20,660 nucleotides of DNA, from positions 1 through 20,660 of the forward strand of contig CAILKA010000710.1 in the NCBI GenBank assembly GCA_903834645.1, read 5' to 3'. Shown here in pieces: positions 14,725 through 20,660 of this stretch. The translations under genes were made by a program, and so were the position numbers. Origin of the DNA: an uncultured beta proteobacterium. GTDB lineage: Bacteria; Pseudomonadota; Gammaproteobacteria; Burkholderiales; Burkholderiaceae_C. Every line of letters starts with the position of its first letter. Position 1 is the first letter of the stretch. Below the pieces are notes generated by a model. The model made no database searches and had not been told where the DNA came from. It was given only the letters and a program-made list of their open reading frames with translations.

Positions 14725-15399
14725 TTAGATGGGTACAACGCTCAAGAAGAAGCGTGAAAGCCAGCCAATTGCGTTGGCGTCGGCCTGCGCGCCGCGGCCG
14801 CGATGCTCCACGCGCACGTTGGCCACCTGGGCGCTCTGCACGGTGTTGCCGGCCTGGATCGTGCGCGGATCCACCTGCCCGGTGAAGCGCAGCACGTCGA
14901 CGTTGCTGTTCACGCCGATCTGCTTCTCGCCGGCAATCAGCAGGTGCCCGTTGGGCAGCATGCCCACCACCGTGACGGTGATGGTGCCGGAGAAGTCGTT
15001 GGTGTTCTCCGTCTCGCCCTTGCCATCGAAGGTGTTGGCGGTGCCGCCCTCCACCTTGGCGCGGGCGAAGGCGGCCGGGCTCACGCCCGGCAGCGCGGCG
15101 ATGCCGCCGGTGATCTTGCCGGTCTTGCCGATCGAGCTCTTGCTCGACTGCGCCGCGCTCACCCGCTCGACGATGCTGACGAGCAGCGTGTCGCCCACGA
15201 GGCGCGCGCGGTGGTCCTCGAACAAGGGCCGGTAGTGCGCGGCCTGGAAGATGGCGCCGTTGCGCGCCACGGGTGCAGGCACGGCCGTGGGCCAGGCGGG
15301 GGTCGTCTCGGTCATCTCCACCCGCGGCGGCGTGACGGCCAGGCAGCCGGAAAGCAGCGCCGAGGCGGCGGCGGCGAGCAGGCAGACGGCGGCCTTCAT
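14725..15399 (-). CDS. flgH: Flagellar L-ring lipoprotein
   Basis: FlgH is the outer-membrane lipoprotein that forms the L ring. It has 224 aa with a lipoprotein signal peptide (MKAAVCLLAAAASALLSGC); the lipobox is LSGC with acylated Cys19. Family motifs include YRPLFEDHRARLVGDTLLVSIVE, NDFSGTITVTVVGMLPNGHL and GEKQIGVNSNVDVLRFTG, followed by VDPRTIQAGNTV. The ATG overlaps the flgG stop by one base (TGATG), so translation is probably coupled. It ends in TAA 47 nt before flgI. Confidence 0.95.
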   Translation of the reverse strand: MKAAVCLLAAAASALLSGCLAVTPPRVEMTETTPAWPTAVPAPVARNGAIFQAAHYRPLFEDHRARLVGDTLLVSIVERVSAAQSSKSSIGKTGKITGGIAALPGVSPAAFARAKVEGGTANTFDGKGETENTNDFSGTITVTVVGMLPNGHLLIAGEKQIGVNSNVDVLRFTGQVDPRTIQAGNTVQSAQVANVRVEHRGRGAQADANAIGWLSRFFLSVVPI

Positions 15400-16181
15400 C
15401 AGATCTGCCCCAGCTTCTGCAGCATCTGGTCGCTCGACTGGATCGCCTTGGCGTTCATCTCGTAGGCCCGCTGCGTGGCGATCATCGAGACGAGCTCCTC
15501 CACCACGTTGACGTTGCTGCCCTCGATGAAGCCCTGGCGCAGCTGGCCGTGCCCGTTGCTTCCAGGTGCCGCCGTGTTGGGCTGCCCGGAGGCGGCCGAC
15601 TCGGCGTAGATGTTGCCGCCCAGGGGCTCCAGGCCGGCCGGGTTGATGAAGGTCGCGACCTGGACCTGCCCCACGCGCACGGGAGCCGTCTGGCCCTGCA
15701 TGGCCACCGTCACGGTGCCGTCGCGCGCCACCGTGACGGCGCCGGCGTTGGGCGGGATCGTCAGGCCCGGCTGCAGCGGAAAGCCCGCGCTGTTGACGAT
15801 CTGCCCGTTGGGGTCGAGCTGGAAGGAGCCGTCGCGCGTGTAACCGGTCGTGCCGTCGGGCATCTGGATGGCGAAGAAGCCGTTGCCCTCGATCGCGACA
15901 TCCAGCGGGCCGGAGCTCTGGTTGAGCGTGCCTTGCGAGAAGTTGCGCGTCGTGGCGGCCGCGCGCACGCCCAGGCCGAGTTGCAGCCCGGTGGGCAGGT
16001 TGCTCTGGTCGGAGGTCGCTGCGCCAGTCTGGCGCAGGTTCTGGTACATCAGGTCCTCGAACACGACACCAGCGCGCTTGAAGCCGTTGGTGCCGACGTT
16101 GGCGAGGTTGTTGGAAATGGCGTCCAGCTTGGCCTGCTGGCCCTCCATGCCGGTCTTGGCGACCCACAGCGATCGAATCAT
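15399..16181 (-). CDS. flgG: Flagellar distal rod protein
   Basis: FlgG polymerises to form the distal rod that crosses the periplasm. 260 aa, the usual length. N-terminal MIRSLWVAKTGMEGQQ, then ISNNLANVGTNGFKRAG, is diagnostic; the C-terminal helix reads SNVNVVEELVSMIATQRAYE and ends SSDQMLQKLGQI. AAGGAG lies nine bases before the ATG at 16181. The 81-nt gap to flgF is the largest inside the flgB-flgL block and holds an inverted repeat. Confidence 0.97.
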   Translation of the reverse strand: MIRSLWVAKTGMEGQQAKLDAISNNLANVGTNGFKRAGVVFEDLMYQNLRQTGAATSDQSNLPTGLQLGLGVRAAATTRNFSQGTLNQSSGPLDVAIEGNGFFAIQMPDGTTGYTRDGSFQLDPNGQIVNSAGFPLQPGLTIPPNAGAVTVARDGTVTVAMQGQTAPVRVGQVQVATFINPAGLEPLGGNIYAESAASGQPNTAAPGSNGHGQLRQGFIEGSNVNVVEELVSMIATQRAYEMNAKAIQSSDQMLQKLGQI

Positions 16182-16202
16182 GGCGGCGTGCTCCTTGCAG
16201 CA

Positions 16203-16230
16203 AGCCTCATGGTCGCTCGAACTTGAGGCT
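16203..16230. repeat. Inverted repeat between flgF and flgG
   Basis: AGCCTCA (16203-16209) and TGAGGCT (16224-16230) form a perfect 7-bp stem with a 14-nt loop in the 81-nt flgF-flgG spacer. It could attenuate or stabilise the polycistronic mRNA, but the evidence is only the dyad. Confidence 0.35.
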
Positions 16231-16262
16231 CCCGATCGCCCGATCAGCGGGGCCCGGGTGCC

Positions 16263-16988
16263 TTACATCGAGCCCAGCAGCTTGGCGGCCGACTGCTCGC
16301 GCTGCTCGGCGCCTTGGAGCAGCTTCATGTGGTGCTCGAACTGGCGCGCCGCGGCGATCATGGCCACCATCGTCTCCACCGGGCTCACGTTGGAGCCTTC
16401 CAGCGAACCCGATTGCAGCCGCGCCGCGGCATCGGCGGGCAAGTCGCCGTCGGCGGCCCGAAACAGGCCGTCAGGGCCACGCGTGAGCGGCCCCTCGGGC
16501 GTGACGAGCTTGATGCGGCCCAGGTTGGTGGGCCGGCCGTTGCCGCTGCGCGCGGTGAGGGTGCCGTCGGAGGCGATCTCCACCGTGGAGTTGGGCGGCA
16601 CCGTGATCGGCCCGCCGTCGCCCGCCACCGGCAGCCCGGCCTGCGTGACGAGCAGGCCCTCGGGGTTGACGTCGAGCGAACCGGCGCGGGTGTAGGCCTC
16701 GGTGCCGTCCAGCGCCTGCACGGCCAGCCACGACTGGCCCTTGACGGCCACGTCCAGGCTGCGGCCGGTGGACTGCACCGGGCCCGGCTGGGTGCTGTAG
16801 CCGATGGTCGTCTCGATCGCCGCCACGCGGGTGCTGGCCCCGTCGCCGCGCACCGGCACGGCACGGAACGCCGCGAGCTCGGCCCGAAAGCCCTGCGTGC
16901 TGACGTTGGCCAGGTTGTGCGCGAGCACGTCCTGGCGCTGCAGGCTGGCCTTGGCGCCGGCCATGCTGGTGTAGACGAGGCGGTCCAT
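16263..16988 (-). CDS. flgF: Flagellar proximal rod protein
   Basis: 241 aa, normal for FlgF, one of the proximal rod subunits. The N-terminus MDRLVYTSMAGAKASLQRQD, then AHNLANVSTQGFRAE, and the C-terminal GSNVSPVETMVAMIAAARQF, then QLLQ/KLLQ-type helix, are characteristic of the rod/hook family. GGGAG lies five bases upstream of the ATG at 16988. It starts 26 nt after the flgE stop. Confidence 0.95.
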   Translation of the reverse strand: MDRLVYTSMAGAKASLQRQDVLAHNLANVSTQGFRAELAAFRAVPVRGDGASTRVAAIETTIGYSTQPGPVQSTGRSLDVAVKGQSWLAVQALDGTEAYTRAGSLDVNPEGLLVTQAGLPVAGDGGPITVPPNSTVEIASDGTLTARSGNGRPTNLGRIKLVTPEGPLTRGPDGLFRAADGDLPADAAARLQSGSLEGSNVSPVETMVAMIAAARQFEHHMKLLQGAEQREQSAAKLLGSM

Positions 16989-17014
16989 GCGGGCTCCCGG
17001 GTGGGTTCAGCGCA

Positions 17015-18358
17015 TCAGCGCATGTTGACGAAGGACTGCATGACCTGGTCCTGCGTCTTGATGCTCTGGGCGTTGGCCTGGTAGGTGCGCTGCGCGGTGA
17101 TGAGGCTCACGAGCTCGGCCGTGACATCCACGTTGCTCTCCTCCAGCGCCCCGGCCATGATCTCGCCCGTGGCACCGGTGCCAGGCACGTTCATGCTCTT
17201 GGCGCCGGAATCCTTGCTCTCGGCCCAGGCGTTGCCGCCCGCGGGCGCCAGGCCCTGCGGGTTGCGGAAGCTCGCCAGCGCGAGCTGCGCCGTCTGCCGC
17301 ACCTGGCCGTTGGAGTAGCGCGCGGTGAGCACACCGGCCTTGTCGAAGTTGAAGCTGCTGAGCGTGCCCACCGGGTAGCCGTCTTGCTTGATGGCGCCCA
17401 CCAGGTAGTCGCCCGCGCGCTGCGTGGCGCCGCCCAGATCGATCGAGACGTTGGAAAACGAGTAGTCCACTCCGGCCGGCTTGCCCTTGTTGAGCGTCGT
17501 GTTGTTCAGTGCTGCGGCCAGCGCCGTGCCGTCGATGGTGAGCTGCGGGCGAGTGGCGTCTTGCGGGTCGGGCGCGCCGGTGTAGCGCGTCACGCCAGGG
17601 GGGCCCGAGCCGTCGGCGGAGGTGGTGAAGTCCAGCGAGCCGATCTGCGCACCGGCGGTGCCCTGCACGGGCACGCCGTTGGCCGTGGCGTACACGTCCC
17701 ACTTGTCAGCGCCGTTCTTGCGGAAGTACAGGCTCAGCTGCACATCCTTGCCCGCCTTGTCCACCACGCTGAGCGAGGTCGAGTAGTTGAAGCTGCCGCC
17801 CTCCTTGGGATCGAAGGCGGCGGTGGACTTCTGCGGGTCGGCGGCGTCGAGGTTGAAGCCCATGTCCACGCGCGTGGTGGCGTTCTGCACGATGCGCGAT
17901 TCCGGGATCTTGAGCGCGTCGAGCTGCCCGCTGCGGATCGTGCCGGTTTCGTCAGCCGGGTAGCCCAGCAGCCGCATGCCGTCGTTGTTGATGATGAAGC
18001 CGTCGCGGTCGGACTTGAACTGGCCGTTGCGCGCGTAGAGCACGCTGCTCTCGCCGCCGGCAGCGGCGGTGCCCATCGAGGTGTCCTGCACCTGGAAGTA
18101 GCCCTTGCCGTTGATGGCCAGGTCGAGGTTGCTGCCGGTGGTGGTGATGCTGCCTTGCGTGTGGTCCTGCGTCACGGCCGCCAGACGCGAGCCGATGCCC
18201 ACGCCGCCGCTGCCGCCCATGGCGCTGGCGTACATGTCGGAGAACTCCGCACGCGAGGACTTGGCACCGATGGTGTTGGCGTTGGAGATGTTGTTGCCGA
18301 TGACTTCGAGGTTCTTGGCGGCGGCGCTCAGGCCGGAGAGTCCTTGCTGGAAGCTCAT
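17015..18358 (-). CDS. flgE: Flagellar hook protein
   Basis: FlgE builds the hook, the universal joint between rod and filament. 447 aa. N-terminal MSFQQGLSGLSAAAKNLEVI, then GNNISNANTIGAKSSRAEF; C-terminal ESNVDVTAELVSLITAQRTY and ending QDQVMQSFVNMR. The middle is a variable beta-rich hook domain. AGAGGA lies six bases before the ATG at 18358; an upstream in-frame extension would run into flgD and was rejected. It starts 46 nt after the flgD stop. Confidence 0.97.
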   Translation of the reverse strand: MSFQQGLSGLSAAAKNLEVIGNNISNANTIGAKSSRAEFSDMYASAMGGSGGVGIGSRLAAVTQDHTQGSITTTGSNLDLAINGKGYFQVQDTSMGTAAAGGESSVLYARNGQFKSDRDGFIINNDGMRLLGYPADETGTIRSGQLDALKIPESRIVQNATTRVDMGFNLDAADPQKSTAAFDPKEGGSFNYSTSLSVVDKAGKDVQLSLYFRKNGADKWDVYATANGVPVQGTAGAQIGSLDFTTSADGSGPPGVTRYTGAPDPQDATRPQLTIDGTALAAALNNTTLNKGKPAGVDYSFSNVSIDLGGATQRAGDYLVGAIKQDGYPVGTLSSFNFDKAGVLTARYSNGQVRQTAQLALASFRNPQGLAPAGGNAWAESKDSGAKSMNVPGTGATGEIMAGALEESNVDVTAELVSLITAQRTYQANAQSIKTQDQVMQSFVNMR

Positions 18359-18404
18359 GTGCGGTCCTCTGGTGGGGAGTGGTGGGGTTCGAAGGCGACG
18401 AGGG

Positions 18405-19091
18405 TCAGGAGGCCGGGCGGTCCGAGCCCGCCACCGCCTTGACCTTGGAGAATTCGGTCTCGCCCAGGCGGGCCAGGCCAACGGTCAGCCCATTGGGGCC
18501 GGTGGACACCGAGGAGACGGTGTCGATGCTGTAGGAGGTGGAGCCCACGGCAGCGGTGCCGGCCTTGGCCACCACGCGAAAGCTCAGCGTGGCCGGATCC
18601 ACGCTCGAGGGCACGTTCCACTGGAAGCTGCCGCGCCCGGCGCCCTGGGCACGCAGGTCCACGGTGTCGAGCACGCGCTCGCCGGGCCCCACCACCTCGA
18701 TCTTGACCGAGCTCGCGCTCGCCGAGAGCTCGAAGCCGCCCCGGGCCACGCCGCCTGCGGCCACCAGCCTGTCGCCCTCGACCCAGGCCTGGCGGCCGAT
18801 CATCGCGGCGCCTTGCACCGCCTGAGCCTGCAGGTGCTGGCCGCTCAGGCTCTTGACCGACTCGTTGAGCTTCTCGATGCCCGATACGGTGTTGATCTGC
18901 GCCATCTGGCTCGTGAGCTGCGCGTTGTCCATCGGGTTCATGGGATCCTGGTTCTTGAGCTGCGTCACCAGCAGCTTCAGGAACCGGTCGCCCATCTCGC
19001 TGGCCGACAGCGCCTTCTCGGCCGTCTTGCCCGAGGCGGTGACGGAGGTGGCCTCCGCGCCGGAGGGGGTGGTGGCGGTGATCGTGCTCAT
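18405..19091 (-). CDS. flgD: Flagellar hook assembly scaffold (hook cap)
   Basis: FlgD caps the growing hook and guides FlgE polymerisation, then is shed. 228 aa. The conserved N-terminal block FLKLLVTQLKNQDPMNPMDN and the following QLTSQMAQINTVSGIEKLN (about 37-76) identify it. The C-terminal part carries the beta-rich region (GPGERVLDTVDL, then FQWN). The ATG at 19091 begins four nt after the flgC stop; the Shine-Dalgarno is weak, so coupling to flgC translation is plausible. Confidence 0.95.
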   Translation of the reverse strand: MSTITATTPSGAEATSVTASGKTAEKALSASEMGDRFLKLLVTQLKNQDPMNPMDNAQLTSQMAQINTVSGIEKLNESVKSLSGQHLQAQAVQGAAMIGRQAWVEGDRLVAAGGVARGGFELSASASSVKIEVVGPGERVLDTVDLRAQGAGRGSFQWNVPSSVDPATLSFRVVAKAGTAAVGSTSYSIDTVSSVSTGPNGLTVGLARLGETEFSKVKAVAGSDRPAS

Positions 19092-19095
19092 GGCT

Positions 19096-19518
19096 TCACT
19101 GTCCCATCTGCAGCGTCTTGAGGAGCAGCTGCTTGGCGGTGTTCATCACCTCGACGTTGTTCTGGTACGAGCGCGAAGCCGAGATCATGTTGACCATCTC
19201 CTCCACCGCGCTCACGTTGCTGAAGGTGACGTAGCCCTGCTCGTCGGCGGCCGGGTGCTTGGGATCGTGCACGCGCCGGCCCGGGGTGTCGGACTCGACG
19301 ACGTTGGTCACGCGCACGCCGGCCGAGGCCTGAGCCCCGAGCGCGCCGGCGGCGCCCATCAGCTCGGTCTGGAACACCACCTGGCGCGCCTTGTAGGGCT
19401 TGCCGTCGGGGCCGGCCACGGTGTCGGCGTTGGCCAGGTTCGAGGCCACGACGTTCAGGCGCTGGCTCTGCGCGCTGACGGCGCTGCCGGCGATGTCGAA
19501 GATGCGGGACATGCTCAT
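19096..19518 (-). CDS. flgC: Flagellar proximal rod protein
   Basis: 140 aa. N-terminal MSMSRIFDIAGSAVSAQSQR, then LNVVASNLANADTVAG, and C-terminal VSAVEEMVNMISASRSYQNN, then MNTAKQLLLKTLQMGQ, are diagnostic of FlgC. GCAGGAG is seven bases before the ATG at 19518; a second ATG at 19512 (MSRIFD) is a possible alternative. It follows flgB by 23 nt. Confidence 0.97.
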   Translation of the reverse strand: MSMSRIFDIAGSAVSAQSQRLNVVASNLANADTVAGPDGKPYKARQVVFQTELMGAAGALGAQASAGVRVTNVVESDTPGRRVHDPKHPAADEQGYVTFSNVSAVEEMVNMISASRSYQNNVEVMNTAKQLLLKTLQMGQ

Positions 19519-19541
19519 TGCTGTACTCCTGCGGCGGCGGA

Positions 19542-19931
19542 TCAGCCGGCGTTGTGGCCCTTCATGGCGTCCATCATCGTGCGCATGCTGCGCGTGATGA
19601 AGCGCAGCGTCGCCTCGTACTTGACCGTGTTGTCGGCGAACGAGGCGCGCTCGCGGTCCATGTCCACCGTGTTGCGGTCCATGCTGTCCTGGGGGTTCGA
19701 GGCGTAGCGCAGCGCCAGGTCGGAACCCGACAGCGCAGCGGGCCTGGCACCGGCTCCGCCCCGGCTGGCGGCCGTGGCGTCGCTCAGGGCCCGGGAGAAA
19801 TCGAAGTCGCGCGCCACGTAGCCCGGGGTATCCGCGTTGGCGATGTTGCTGGCGATCAAGCGCTGGCGCTCCGACCGCAGCACCAGGGCCTGGGAGTGGA
19901 AGTCGATGTTCTGGCTGAGCCGGTTGATCAT
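19542..19931 (-). CDS. flgB: Flagellar proximal rod protein
   Basis: 129 aa, the first gene of the minus-strand flagellar operon. N-terminal MINRLSQNIDFHSQALVLRS, then SNIANADTPGYVARDFDF, and the C-terminal YEATLRFITRSMRTMMDAMK helix match FlgB. GGAG lies six bases before the ATG at 19931. A longer in-frame reading back to 20045 lacks family features and would fill the promoter region, so it was rejected. It is divergent from flgA. Confidence 0.96.
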   Translation of the reverse strand: MINRLSQNIDFHSQALVLRSERQRLIASNIANADTPGYVARDFDFSRALSDATAASRGGAGARPAALSGSDLALRYASNPQDSMDRNTVDMDRERASFADNTVKYEATLRFITRSMRTMMDAMKGHNAG

Positions 19932-20088
19932 GAGGTGCTCCGCAACTTCTGCGCACCCTGGGCCTTGGGTTCCCGGGGATGGGCGACGATTCTCGGCCGC
20001 CGGATCGTCCGCAATGCCCGGAACAGGCGCGCTCGAACGGCGCATTTCCAGCCCTCTGGGAGGCCCGGCACCCCTAAAGTTCCAGCCC
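19932..20088. promoter_or_regulatory. Divergent flgB / flgA intergenic region
   Basis: This 157-nt gap should hold the promoters for the flgB-flgL operon (minus) and flgA (plus). I see no convincing sigma-54 GG-N10-GC pair, sigma-28 promoter or FlhDC box. A dyad GACGAT (19985-19990) and ATCGTC (20004-20009), flanking a CGGCCG core, is the most operator-like element. Promoter function is inferred from layout only. Confidence 0.5.
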
Positions 20089-20660
20089 GTGAAAGACTAT
20101 CTCCCCTCCCCCAGCGCCTGCCAGCCGACCCGGCCCGCAGCGATCCGCGTGGCTGGCCTGGCCGTATGGCTGGCCAGCGCGGGCGCATCGGCCACGATGC
20201 CGGCTCCCGCCGCGAACGTGGCCGCAGCGCCCGCTCCGGCCTGGTTCAACCAGATCGAGCCCCTGGCCTCGCAGGCCACGCGCGCAGCCTTCGCCGGGCG
20301 TCCCGGCCTGCGCGTGGAGGTGATCCCGGGCAACCTCGATCCCCGGCTAAAGCTCGCGCCCTGCAACAAGGTGCAGCCCTACCTGCCCGCCGGGCACCGT
20401 GCCTGGGGCCACACGCGCGTCGGGTTGCGCTGCGTCGAGGGCCCGGTGGCCTGGAACGTGACGATGCCCTTGACCGTCAAGGTGTATGCACCGGCCCTCG
20501 TCGCACGCCAGCCGCTGTCGGCTGGCACCGCGCTCGGCCCGGAGCACCTGGAGGAGGCCGAGGCGGAATGGACGGCTTCAGAGTCGCCGGTATTCACCGA
20601 TATGCAGGGTCTGCTCGGTCGTGCACTCACGCGCCCGATGGCCCCCGGGCAGGCGGTGCG
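20089..20660 (+). CDS. flgA: Flagellar P-ring assembly chaperone FlgA (3' truncated by window)
   Basis: FlgA is a periplasmic chaperone for P-ring (FlgI) assembly. The frame from GTG 20089 stays open to the window end: 190 codons plus two bases, with perhaps 40-60 residues missing. The N-terminus is a likely Sec signal (IRVAGLAVWLASAGASA). LRVEVIPGNLDPRLKLAPCN, then the YLPAGHRAWGHTRVGLRC block, and VYAPALVARQPLSAGTALGP with LLGRALTRPMAPGQAV (SAF-type region) are typical of FlgA. The start is uncertain: the Shine-Dalgarno is poor, and a GTG at 20149 is possible but would shorten the basic n-region. flgM and flgN often follow flgA but lie outside the window. Confidence 0.88.
   Translation, partial: MKDYLPSPSACQPTRPAAIRVAGLAVWLASAGASATMPAPAANVAAAPAPAWFNQIEPLASQATRAAFAGRPGLRVEVIPGNLDPRLKLAPCNKVQPYLPAGHRAWGHTRVGLRCVEGPVAWNVTMPLTVKVYAPALVARQPLSAGTALGPEHLEEAEAEWTASESPVFTDMQGLLGRALTRPMAPGQAV

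Noticed and set aside
20075..20101. TAAAGTT upstream of flgA as a sigma-28 -35 element
   Set aside because: The segment at the proper spacing (AAGACTAT) does not match GCCGATAA and lies past the presumed start codon.

Overview
The window looks like chromosomal DNA of a high-GC flagellated betaproteobacterium, most likely a member of the Burkholderiales. The reasons are strong G/C bias at third codon positions, the flgA<->flgBCDEFGHIJKL arrangement with a divergent flgA, a two-domain FlgJ (rod cap plus glucosaminidase), and enlarged FlgK and FlgL. Species cannot be fixed from the sequence alone.

Right part (about 6.5-20.66 kb): a complete flagellar rod, hook and ring operon reads leftwards on the minus strand, in the order flgB, flgC, flgD, flgE, flgF, flgG, flgH, flgI, flgJ, flgK, flgL. 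Gaps are short (overlap to about 80 nt) and most genes have clear Shine-Dalgarno sequences. Two c-di-GMP/signalling genes follow without an evident terminator: a YuxH-like protein (degenerate EAL plus HDOD) and an active-looking GGEEF diguanylate cyclase with a Pro/Ala linker encoded by a GC-rich hexamer repeat. flgA starts divergently at the right edge and runs off the window.

Left part (1-6.4 kb): this looks more accessory, with more mixed codon use. On the minus strand are a small Cys-motif protein and a 14-TM MFS exporter-like gene, joined by a 4-nt GTGA stop/start overlap. Next comes a PAS-GGDEF-EAL protein (minus strand), a divergent GNAT-family acetyltransferase (plus), and a second PAS-GGDEF-EAL protein (plus). 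The first EAL protein keeps all recognised phosphodiesterase residues. The second has lost the GGDEF signature and has Lys for a conserved Glu of the EAL site, so it is probably a sensor or regulator rather than an enzyme.

Taken together, the locus encodes the extracytoplasmic flagellar axis next to four c-di-GMP-type proteins: one probable cyclase, one probable phosphodiesterase and two probably non-catalytic relatives. This fits a motility/sessility control locus. Functional links between the left cluster and the flagellum are inference from proximity. No RNA genes, insertion sequences, CRISPR arrays or convincing promoters were recognised.
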